Assembly: GCA_904063045.1 (NCBI GenBank)
Contig: CAJFCJ010000016.1
Coordinates: forward strand, 124,001 to 188,000
Source of the DNA: Dimorphilus gyrociliatus
Lineage: Eukaryota; Annelida; Polychaeta; Dinophilidae
DNA length: 64,000 nucleotides
Direction: 5' to 3'
Position 1 is the stretch's first letter; each line of letters opens with the position of its first letter. Positions 36,756 through 47,186 of the stretch are shown here, piece by piece. Both the position numbers and the translations under genes were made by a program. The notes under the pieces were generated by a model. It searched no databases, had not been told where the DNA came from, and saw nothing but the letters and a program-made list of their open reading frames with translations.

Positions 36756-38915
36756 ATGCCTCGTCATTGGGATTCGATTTATAAAGGATGGAATGAACAA
36801 CCTTTTCAAAGGTTAATGTTATCCACAAACAGACTTAGGAATGAAATTACCCAGTATTGTTGTAAAAATATTCCAGCAGTGGAAATGGAGGCGGTTGAAC
36901 ATGTAATAAGGGATTATAATGAAAATAAAAACTATCTTAATAGTGTACCAATAAGTATAAAATGTTCAATTGATAGGTCGTGTACACGATTTGAGGGTGA
37001 AAGTGATTTCTATGTTCGTATAAAGGAAAATTTGCAGAAGAATGATTATCACTCCTTAGTTATTCCCATAAAAAATAAGAAAACGTCTCCAATGAAATGT
37101 ATGTGCGTCATTAAGCTAACGTCTGTTGAATGCAGAGAGGATGAACAGTATGCAGTTTTCCGCTACAAACTAGGGTTTCAAACTTTATCGTGGAGCGTTG
37201 AAGAACTTTGGAGTATATCTAATGAATTTTCAGCAACACTCTTTTGTCATACCGATACAACTAGTAAGAGAAGGATTAATGCCATTAAATCTTTAAAACT
37301 TTCTGATGAATCAGTAAACAAAATTATTCTTCGTCTGCAAAGTATGGCTCATGATAGGGCTACATCGAAATCTATCAGTAGAAGTCACGGTAATCTTTGT
37401 AAGCCAAATGATAAGCAACAAGAAGCAATTGCTCATGCTTTGGATGAAAGTCAAAAATTTTCTGTAATTCAAGGACCACCTGGCACTGGAAAAACAGAAA
37501 CGGCCGCTCACATAATTTATCATTTATACCAAATGAATAGGAAAAGTATCAACCAACAGAAACCAAAGATTCTTTATTGCGCTCCATCTAATAAAGCAAC
37601 AGACAAGATCATTGACTACCTCCAAAGACTACCCCATAGCATTCGTCCGAAGATTATCCGAGTATTGAGTTCATTTTTGGAAAAAGTAACCTATCCGATT
37701 CCGCAGGAAGGCGATCCATTTTTCATCAGAAAACCTTTCATAAGCGATGAAACTTTGGATAAAGTTACAAGATTGTCTAATTATTCTCATATTCTCTTGC
37801 ACGAGATGATTAGGGAAGTTTCAAGCGACATACAAATGTATGACCAAATGATTGAGGACGGAGACTTCATAACAAATAAGGAAATTAGATATTTCCGATA
37901 TTTGATCAGAAAAGAAAAGAATAAAGTATTAAAGACAGCTGACGTAATATTATGCACATGTACTGCATCTGGAATGGCAATTTTACAGAATTTAAATATT
38001 AAACAAGTCATTATCGATGAATGTGGAATGTGTACTGATTCCGATTGCCTTATCCCTTTGACGAATTTGAAACCGAAAAAAATTATATGTATTGGCGATC
38101 ATCAACAATTGCAACCAGTAGTGTTTTCAAAAGATTGTGTTAGAGAAACACTTCACAATACCGCATTTGAGTATTATTCAAAACAAAATGGAGTTACTGT
38201 CTTGAATCGCCAGTATAGAATGCACTATGACATTTGTGATTTTCCGTCGAAAACTTTTTATGACTCTAAATTGATTTGCGGAACTCTAGAACAGTATTTA
38301 CCATCAAAATTGCTTTCGTTTTGGGATAATAATTCAAGGCCAAAGGTATTCTTAGACATCGTTGGAATAGAGAAAAGGAATTTGCGTAATGGATCTTTTT
38401 ACAATAAAATAGAAGCTAATCTCGTTGTTCAACTGCTGAATTTATTAATTTATAGAGAAAGAGTAAAAGGTCGAGATATCATGGTTTTAACTTATTACAG
38501 AGCTCAAGTTGTGGAAATTCAAAATGCTATAAGGCAATCCCGTATTGTTCATAATTTTAACCCAAAGAATGTGCAGACCATCATTACGTCTCAGGGTAGC
38601 GAATGGAAGTACGTGATTATTTCATGCGTTAGATCTGTCGAAGGCAATGAATATCCAGACGAACCAAGTGAAGAGTGGAGAAGAAGACACATTGGATTTC
38701 TTGACGATTATCATCAGCAGAACGTTTGCATAACTCGAGCCAAAGATGGTTTAATAATAATAGGTAACATTAAAATTTACTAAATTAACTAATTAGCATA
38801 TAACACATGTATTTTAGGCGATGCTAGTACATTAAACTGCTGTGATACTTGGAGAAAACTAATTTCTGATTATACGGAAACATTTTGTTTTGAGGATGCA
38901 GCTAATTTTAATTGA
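36756..38915 (+). CDS. HELZ2-like superfamily 1 (Upf1-type) helicase
   Basis: ATP-dependent RNA/DNA helicase core, 701 residues, from exons 36756-38763 and 38818-38915. The first ATG (MPRHWDSIYKGW) is used; the open frame extends upstream without an ATG. Motif Q-like KPNDKQQEAIAHAL precedes the Walker A QGPPGTGKTETAAHI (about residue 245). Then come motif Ia (LYCAPSNKATDKI), Walker B VIIDECGMC, motif III GDHQQLQPVV, motif IV-type RQYRMH, and motifs V/VI with TIITSQGSEWKYVIISCVRS and NVCITRAKDGLIIIG. The order and spacing match the carboxy-terminal helicase half of HELZ2. About 240 residues precede the P-loop; no zinc fingers or RNB domain are visible, so this is much shorter than vertebrate HELZ2. 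The DECG form of motif II differs from the usual DEAA/DEAG. The gene ends 53 bp from the arylformamidase stop, tail to tail. Confidence 0.88.
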
Positions 38916-38968
38916 AAATAATTTGATAAAATCACTCAAATCGAAAACTTAGAATGTTGTAACAATGC

Positions 38969-40140
38969 TTATCCTAGAATACATTTTTTAACAAAGCTTC
39001 TAATGCTGCATAGTTCAGGTTGATGGATATCATAAAAGTAATTGAAATGATCCTTTCCAGGAATAATATGATTTATTACTGTCTTCATACCGTAATTGAT
39101 CAATTTCTCGCCGTATTCTTTACTTTGACGAATTAATTCTCTGGGATCGTATTCGCCTACCAAAATGTAAACTGGAACAGATAAATTCACTTTAATCTCG
39201 TCAACTTTGTTTATTGGACTAAACTCTTCTGCATCTTTCTCGCTCATATTCAAAGGGGCGTTGATTGAAGTCTTAATGATATTTTTCAGCTCAAATATGC
39301 CACTGAGTAAAATAAATCCGGATAGTTTTGAGCCAAATTCAGCTGACATCATTAATGCTGCTAAATGTCCTCCAGCACTATGGCCACATAAGTATATACC
39401 TTTAAATTTGTTCTCATCGCTAACGTTTAGTAGAAGTTCAGTTGCTTGTTTAATATCATTGATGATTTGGGACATATTCGACTTGGGAGCAATCTCATAG
39501 CCAATAATTGCAACTTTTATTGGAAGACCACTATTAGGAAAAAAAATATTAATATCTTATTTAGGCATTTTATTTTTTTAGAAGTTTTTATTGTAATTTG
39601 AGAACGTATAATCTCATTCTGGGATCCTCTATTGTCATTTTGTGGAAATTTTATCTGTTTTATTCAGTAAATATGTATACATCTTTTATTTTGTTTTACC
39701 TATTAATTTTAATATTTTCTCTGCTATAAAGAAACTATATATGGTAAATACGATTGCTCTCCTATATATATTATTTTTAATGATGTACACTGTAAAAAAC
39801 GTTTGAAATAAATTTGAACTGAACCTAAGAAAATTGATAAAGAATTGTTATACTCTACAATTAAGGCGGCTCCTATTGAGGATTGAACGTCCAATGCTTG
39901 CCAATAACCTCCATGAATAAAACAGAAAAGTGGAGCTTCCTCTGGGCAATTCTCTCCTTGAAAAATTAAAATCTTTTGTTCTGGAAGTTTGCCATAAGCA
40001 AATTCTTTTTTTAAACTGCTTTTTACTATTTTGCCAAAATTGTCAAAATTCTTTATATAATTATTGACAGCTTCCTCAGTCTTTTGATCTCTGCACCATT
40101 TGGATGGAGATAATTCATATTCCCAGTCGATATCTGCCAT
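38969..40140 (-). CDS. AFMID: Arylformamidase (kynurenine formamidase)
   Basis: Hydrolyses N-formyl-kynurenine to kynurenine in tryptophan breakdown; cytosolic alpha/beta hydrolase. Two exons, 40140-39854 and 39530-38969, give 282 residues, close to the roughly 300 of animal AFMID. The first ATG gives MADIDWEYELSPSKW. The oxyanion-hole motif HGGYWQ is near residue 80, and the nucleophile elbow GHSAGGHLAA near 135. The late Asp (VGEYDPRE) and His (GKDHFNYF) complete the triad. The donor was picked as GA|GTATAAC because it restores frame, ALIVDGLPIKVAIIGYEIAP. The alternative donor 27 nt downstream does not. The intron is 323 nt, long for this genome. Confidence 0.92.
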
Positions 40141-40717
40141 TTTTGATCGCTAAAAAAAGAGGATGGACAAATATTTTTTATGGTACTAAACTTTAAACTG
40201 TAAGTGAACAATGGATACTAAAATTTCTAGCCTAGTGTTTAAAATTTTTTTTATACTATTTTTACATTCATTATTAACAAATACCACTCAGTTCAATATG
40301 ATATAGGCAACTGCGACATTCAAAGTTCACCGTTTGTTTTGCTAAAAAGTTTTCGCGAATTTTAAAACTAAACCTATCTAACAGGTTGTTGGCAAATTCT
40401 TGATCCAGGACTCTTAAAACTCCAGAATATGTTCTTTATATTATTATTATATTTATTTCATTTAACTTAATCTTATCAGATAGAGAAATGTAGATTATCT
40501 TAGTAATATGTATTGGATGACAAGCAATTGATTTTAGTCGTCGTATGTGAAATATGGATAAAAATGGTTTTTCTACAATAAAATTCAATTTAGGAATGAT
40601 ATCTCAGAAAGAGTAGCTATTCTCTATTTAGTTAAAAAAAATAAAGGCTAAAACCACAAAACCCTATTGATACAGTAAATTATCTTTTCATTTTTAAGTC
40701 TTTGATCATTCATTAAA
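40141..40717. other. Intergenic upstream of arylformamidase
   Basis: AT-rich, no gene recognised. It should hold the arylformamidase promoter and the left flank of the transposon relic that follows; I see no clear terminal inverted repeat. Confidence 0.4.
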
Positions 40718-41070
40718 ATGGTAGTGATTGATGTTGAAACTAGGCGTTTAGTGATTCAAAAACACCAAGAAGGATTATCATTAAACAAAATAGCGGAAAT
40801 GTTGATAATTTCTAGGTGTATTGTCCAAAGAATTTGGAAAAAGTTTAAGAAGTTCTCGACTGTTAGAAAACATTTCAAAGAACACAATAATACCAAAATT
40901 AAACAAGCCAGATGAGAGGAAGTTATGTTTAATTTCCCAGGAGCTCAAAAAGAGTCCTGGCAGAATCAGTTATATCACTTTCGACCTGTAAGGCCTTATT
41001 AAGGAAACACGGCTTGAGAAGCCATGTGATGCAAAAGAAAGTACCTCTATATACTGTATATAATTTCAAA
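40718..41070 (+). pseudogene. Decayed Tc1/mariner transposase fragment
   Basis: The first frame has a helix-turn-helix segment (HQEGLSLNKIAEMLIISRCIVQ) like the amino-terminal DNA-binding domain of Tc1 transposases, then stops at 40913. From about 40938, a different frame continues with LSTCKALLRKHGLRSHVMQKK, matching the second Tc1 helix-turn-helix (the T-V-R-R-x-L-x-x-x-G-L-R region). A frameshift and stop separate the halves, and no DDE catalytic domain follows before about 41250. This is a relic of an old DNA transposon. Confidence 0.6.
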
Positions 41071-41159
41071 CGCCTTTCTTATGGGTTATATAGATGGCGT
41101 TAGTTTGTATATCCCTTTCTAGGCTAGTATTGTTAGTGTAAATACCAAAATTTTCTTGT

Positions 41160-41673
41160 TATTGAAGCGATTGCGCGTTAAACTCATAATCAAACAAATT
41201 TAGCAAACCTACAAAGAAAGGCAATATTGTAGCAAATCGACATTTGGTATTTGAGAAAAGTTCTGTTCGGAATAGAAGTAAAGAATATGCCTCAAGTAAT
41301 GGGCCATCAACAGAATAAACAAATCGACATAAACGTTCTTCTAACTCGTAGTTTTCAACGTATGGAAAAATGTGGAAGGATTAATAAACTAGCTGAAAAA
41401 AAGTTAAATAATGAAAAAGGTTATATGCTTAAATGTCAAGAACATGTAGAAAAAGTCGTCGATAAACAAGTAGAAGCAGTTGTTGATGAGATAACTCATT
41501 ATGACTTATTGAAGAGTAAACAAGTGAGACCATTGGTTGTTGTTGATAGTGTTATTCAAATACCTAAAATAAAACGGCATAAAGAGAAAGTTAGTGAAGA
41601 ACAGCCAAAAGAAATAAAAGAAAAACCAGGCAATATACAAGGTAAACAAAATGAGTTAATTGCTTTTAAATAG
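41160..41673 (+). other. Unassigned Lys/Glu-rich open frames
   Basis: An open frame at 41251-41673 lacks an ATG until 41287 (ATG CCT CAA). It encodes a charged protein with VEKVVDKQVEAVVDEI and a Lys/Glu-rich end. A neighbouring frame (about 41200-41315) also reads plausibly (ANRHLVFEKSSVRNRSKEYA). No family is recognised. This could be a decayed gene or part of the adjacent mobile element. Confidence 0.25.
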
Positions 41674-41689
41674 TAAATAATAACATAAC

Positions 41690-42021
41690 AGTAATTAATA
41701 AATTAGGAACATTGGGAGCGTTAAAAGCGGCTTCGAAGTTAAAAAATTCACTAAAAAAACAAATACGGTTAGTGAGAAGTTACTCTTCGGACGATATTAG
41801 TGGGACTACATACAAAAGGAATAACAAGCTAAAAATTGGTTTATAGTAGACAAAAATTTCAATCCTCCCTGCTTTCTCAAGAAAGGAAAACAAAATAATG
41901 ACATAAACAATATAGCTTTACCAGTATTTTACAAGAGTTGAAAAAGTCACTTGATAACTTTTTATTACTTTATTATTAAATATACAATATTTTAAACAGT
42001 TCATTCGGAGTAATTGAATAA
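41690..42021. other. Gap before mS25 with one short frame
   Basis: A short frame at 41695-41847 reads LGTLGALKAASKLKNSLKKQ and ends in a stop, basic and alanine-rich, with no ATG. Otherwise AT-rich sequence that includes the 3' flank of the mS25 gene. Confidence 0.3.
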
Positions 42022-42771
42022 TTAGTAATTTGCCGCTTCTGCTTTTTCTTTTTCTTCCCGTTTTACTTTTGCTTGGTATTTGCCAGTCATTTCCTTTGGT
42101 ATTACATAGAAACTTGAACAAGGAACTTGACCTGGTACTTCGCATATGCAGTGTTGTTTACAATTTTCGCCAAAGTTAGCTTCGGACACTATAGAGGCTT
42201 TAGTGGATGCTTCTTCTTCTAACATTTGTCTTTAAAAAGTGTATTTGATAAAGAATGTTTCTTAGAATTATACATTTAATAACTTACTCTGATTTCCCAA
42301 AAACTCTTAAAACGTGTTCATATATACTCTCTCTATTTTGGCTATCGCAGTCCACAAGCATCCAGTCTTCGTTATCTATTATTTTACAGTTGTTAAAATG
42401 TATTATTATTCCATGCTATACTGAGTTTCTTCTTGCGATCTCTTTCAACTTACCTATATATGCCCTTATGAAGGGTGTAGGAGTCATCCATTTAAATGTA
42501 TAGAACTCACAATTAGGATTTTTATATTTTAATTGAGCCAAATGCCAGAAAACAAATTCTCTAAAAAAAATTATAGATATTAATAAATTTTTTATTTACT
42601 GATTAACTTAATCGCTTACTCCAGTCCCCTGTGGTGAGGATATTCTATTCCCTTTTTCCTTGAATTAAAATTAAAGGTCATCAGTTTGACGTTGTCGCGT
42701 AATATGATTTTTCCTTTGTCTAAATATTCAGTTGTTCTTCGAACTGCACCTCTTCCTAATTGAAACGGCAT
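42022..42771 (-). CDS. MRPS25: Mitochondrial small ribosomal subunit protein mS25
   Basis: Structural protein of the mitochondrial 28S subunit. Exons 42771-42620, 42560-42454, 42375-42288 and 42229-42022 sum to 185 codons, 184 residues against about 173 in human. The amino terminus MPFQLGRGAVRRTTEYLDKG and LRDNVKLMTFNFN match the family start. The middle has YKNPNCEF and TPTPFIRAY; the carboxy end has the diagnostic HCICEVPGQVPC and PKEMTGKY, then a Lys/Glu tail. The CxC pairs are retained. An E-box TCACGTG lies at 42804-42810, 33 nt before the start, where a mitochondrial gene promoter would be expected. Confidence 0.93.
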
Positions 42772-45700
42772 TCTTAATGACTAATATTTATAAGTTGGAA
42801 AAGTCACGTGTACGAATATAAAGTTTTACACAAAATGTTTGTGAAGTAACCGGTTAGCAAAATAATACGAGGAAACCGGTTCTAGAATGACTAATGTTGG
42901 AGTCTCGGTTTCAAATTTGCTTCCCAGTTTAGGTTTGAAAAAAAAGGACGTTTCAAAGTTTTTATTCAAGATATTAAAGGTTAATACGAATAATAGCGGA
43001 ATTTATGATAATATACAGAATATTCGTTGTAATGTACATTAATTCTTGAAGTATAAAAGAATATTTGGTTGAAATATTATCCCTTGAAAAGGAATAGCGT
43101 AAAAGAGCCTAAGGCTACACTTCTCTACTAACAAAGTATAAAAGTCAAATATTAAAGGCATTCTTAAACTTATATTATTCCAAGAAGTATAAAATAGAAA
43201 GTTTTTCTTTCTTATGTAACTTTTAGAGTAGTATAAGTATGTATTTTCAGATTGAGAAAATTCTAAAAGTAATTGATAGACGATAATGAAAATTAAGAAT
43301 GTGTAGATCTTAGAAAGCACAACGAAGAATGATTTTCGAATTTTCCCCAATTCTTATGTTTCATGTTGCCTTATACGCGAAAAGTCATATGTCGAAGTTT
43401 TTGATATAAATTGTCCAGTTTATAGAGTTTCACTTAATTCACTTGTAATAAATATTCTATTGTTTTACTATGAAAAGCTGTAACCATCCTAATTGAAACT
43501 TGAAAGCAGTAAAAATCTCTTTTGATTTGGATAGTAAATCAAGAAACGAAGCAGAAAGTGAATAATAAAGTATTCTTAAATCGTTATTTTAATGATTTAA
43601 CTATATATTTAAAGGAAATCAAAACTTTTACCTATCGCTCACACCGGAAATAATTTTGCTATTGATATCGAATATAAAGATATGTATATATATATTATTA
43701 CTATTCAAAACTTTTGAATAAATTACTATCCCTCTATTAGCTTTTATTATATAATAAGCAGTCAACAACATTTATGAATTGATAAGATATTTTATTCTAT
43801 TTGTTTACTTTATTCAAATAAACATATAATAATATATTTTTTATTAAAAAGGCTTTTAATAAAACAATTCATTCTTTATTTATCTAATAGATATAAAATA
43901 TATAAAAGAATATAGAAAATTTATGTTAAATTCATCATTTTTACTCTTAAAACTTATTTTCAAAAGGCGTAATGATTATCTATAATTTGTGAATGAATGA
44001 ATGAATTGATAGTTGAATCTCTATTGGTTGTCTTATTTTTTTCATTCTACTACTACTAAAGCCAAGATTTTTCTTTCGCTTCTCCAGCGCCATCTTTCTC
44101 CTAAACATGAAAAGAAGAGAAATAGCGATATCTAAATAGAGATATAGAATTTATCCTCAATATTCTTTGTTATAAAACAGTTTCGCCAGAGAGTGAAAAA
44201 AAAGTTCATATTTAATCAAATCCAATAACAAGTGTCACAATATGGAAATAGATATAAATAGATGATTTTCTCTCCTTCTATCTCAATCTCTCTATCTCTC
44301 TATCTTTGTCGTTTTAATATAGCGTTTCATTTTGTATTATTATCTAAATTATTACATTTGAAAGAACATAAATAGACCAAACTAAAACATTTTTATTTAC
44401 TTTATTGAATTTATAAATGTGTTATATATAGTAGAATCTATACATATATTATTTTTAATGTTTCACATCTGATGCTAAATCATTGACTTTAAATTAAAAA
44501 CTTCTGTACTTTTTTATGCTTGTAGCTGATAAACTTCAATGTTCAGTATGTATATATTACTTATATATACAGTATATTCTATATATCTTCTTTGATACTC
44601 TACAATATCTATCTCTGTATCTTTTTATGAGAAAAAAAAAGTACTTAAAATATAGGCCTAATTTTTTTCTATATTATTCTTTTAATAAATATAATGTTTG
44701 TCTTTTTACGTATCACATCAAAGAAATTTTATTCAATTTATACTATAAATAAACAAGATTTTGAATCTTTTAGTATATTTTTTATTATATTGTTTAATTG
44801 TATCTCATGACTCTTTTAGATGAAAGTATCAAATAAAATAAATATAGGATAAATTGGAAAAATGCTAATATTTTTAAATAGACTATTTGCCAAAAATGCA
44901 ATACTACTGTGTATTAAAAAAATAAAGAAATGATATATATCTTTTTTTTGTTTCCCCTATTTATTTCTGCTACCCTTTCTCCTCCTCCCCCCCCCCCCCC
45001 GCCCATTTCTTCTCTTTCTTTGTCTATAGAGGCGTATTTTTTGCAGATTTGGCAAAAAGTACCGAGAAGTCTTATAGAAATCTTAAATAATAATTTCCTC
45101 AGTTATATCTTTAGAGAGTAGTTTTCGGTTTCATCATATCCGAATAAATATTCATTAAATAAAGTAAATGAATATGCTAATATTAATCATAATAATACTT
45201 TAAATAAAACCATGTTATTCAAAAGTCATGTTTTTTTTTCCTGCTTTTGTTTATCTTGGAATTAAAAGGAAGAGGGCAGAAAAGACAAAAAGAGAATGAA
45301 TTTGCTTAAATAGCTATCGTTATTTCAGATCCATGGGAAAATTTGAAGATATCGTATAGGCTTTTTCAGAGACCCTATTGCATCAGGCTATTATATTTCA
45401 TGTTTAAGGATAGTTTTCAAATAAAAGGGAAATGTTCACACTTAGTCAACTTATAGCTTTCTCTCTCTCTCTCTCTCGCACGCACGCACATTCACATACG
45501 TACATATGAATGCATACATACATGCCTACACAATACTCATTCAGCCCTCGGTCTATGCTTTTATATAGTCTGCTGAATACACTAGTATATTGACCGAGTT
45601 TAAATTTCTAGACCGAACATGTGTTTAACAATAGCTTCAGGCTTTTTCCAATCAAGAACATGTTGGAATATTTAAAATAATTATCCAACAGCTAATTAGT

Positions 45701-45858
45701 ACTCTAAGTTTTTTCTACGAATTCAATTTAAGATATTTAAACAGTTGTAAACAATCTTTCAATTGACAAAATATACTTTTATAGTATTTTTGTAATCGTA
45801 ACAATGTTTTGTAAGTAACAAATATTCTATATTTAACAATTTGTGCTTGAAAAAACAG
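42772..45858. other. Gene-poor AT-rich stretch
   Basis: No exon, tRNA or mobile element could be supported. Short frames at 43039-43350 (-) and 44516-44752 (+) are AT-driven and lack splice or family support. Features are a C homopolymer (44987-45000) and a CT/GCAC microsatellite (about 45462-45490). Confidence 0.5.
44971..45003 (+). repeat. Polypyrimidine tract with 14-C run
   Basis: CT-rich stretch ending in an uninterrupted run of 14 C (44987-45000) and then GCCC. Striking in such an AT-rich region and prone to length variation or assembly error. Confidence 0.8.
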
Positions 45859-46128
45859 ATGAGGTCACATTCAACAAAGAAATTGAGAGAAGATCCCATC
45901 AAATGAGATATTGACAATGATAAGCGCTTGGTAAAGAATAATCAATATGAGCATATGGTGATTAAAAGGGAATTTAATACAAAATTGTCAATTGTTGAAA
46001 ACCTTATGGCACTTGGAAAGACAGATTTTAAGTTTAAGTACACAAAGTTTTTCGACAAGTTTGTCAGCTTGGAAGGCAGAATTGCTCCAAGTATAAATAA
46101 TCAACAAGAATGGAAAAAAACCCCATAA
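45859..46128 (+). pseudogene. Open frame with one in-frame TGA, unrecognised
   Basis: From ATG at 45859 the frame reads MRSHSTKKLREDPIK, meets TGA at 45904-45906, then continues DIDNDKRLVKNNQYEHMV to a TAA at 46126-46128. That is 89 codons with one interruption. The amino-acid mix is protein-like (charged, with regularly spaced hydrophobics), unlike the low-complexity frames around it. An acceptor-like AACAG directly precedes the ATG, so it could be the last exon of a gene not otherwise visible. It may be a decayed gene or mobile-element remnant. Confidence 0.3.
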
Positions 46129-47186
46129 TGAACATGTCCTCTGCGAATAAGATGTTCAATTCCTTATTCGTCTATTCAAAACTATTTTAAAGTGTACGAA
46201 ATAGATAATAATTGTCTATTAAAATATATTGTTAATCTAATATTATACAATAGATATCGTGTTTTTATTATTGTTGTTGTTGTTTATTGCTTGTGATAAT
46301 TTTAATTTTCTTATCATATTGGTTGATTTTCTCTAGATAATAACATTGTCTGTTTTTAGTTAAGTGTTTTTTGCATATAAAGATATACTATATTGGCCTC
46401 TAGTACGAAAGCTACTACGTTGTTTTTTTTATTGATATCATTGTTACTCACTTGTATGGTATTTACTTTATCTGGTTGTTGTTGTTAATGAAAAACTTAT
46501 ATTTTTAATATAATCATATTTTAAAGTTTTTAATTGACCTTTTTATGCATTTCTCTCTTTTTTCCCAATTGATCATCCAGTGTTTAATATTTAAAGTTTT
46601 TTGAAACTTAGAAATAATTATATACTGTAGATATTATAAGGGCCCTGATAATATCGATGACACAATTGTCTATCAGAAACCTCTATTACCGCCATGAACT
46701 ATTAATTGAAACGATTCACATATGGTAATATAAATCGTTCTTGTATACGTCTGCACCGGAAGTAGAAATATTCCTACAATTTATAACCAAGTGATTCAAA
46801 GAGCGATATTTGAAGCTCCCGCCATAAGCTGACTAGAGTTGTTCAGTCGCCTAGCGGTATTTAGTATTACAATAAAACCCACGTGGACGTTTGTTTTTTG
46901 TGAAAGGAGGATTGGACTGCACAGATAAGCGTATCTTTCGAACTGAGCGGGAATTTTGGAGTTCAAAGTACCATTTTAAATTAAAAATTGGTATAAACAA
47001 TCAACATTATTAGACTATTGCGATATCTGGTAAATACTATGTGCTGTATACTTATGTAAATAAATGCTTATGTTTAGCGGCATGTTTTTCAGAAATTAAT
47101 AAGAGTATTGCATCATCATAGTAAACTTAGTCATCCTTCGAATTTTTTCAAGTTTTTTATAATACCTAAATATTATCTAAACGAGA
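46129..47186. promoter_or_regulatory. Upstream region of the SLC7 transporter
   Basis: Noncoding. CCGGAAGT at about 46756-46763 matches the ETS core. I see no TATA box close to the start. AT-rich with GTT repeats at 46270-46285. Confidence 0.35.

Noticed and set aside
44930-45121. Proline-rich small protein
   Set aside because: Created by the C homopolymer; no ATG until 44932 in low-complexity sequence, no support.
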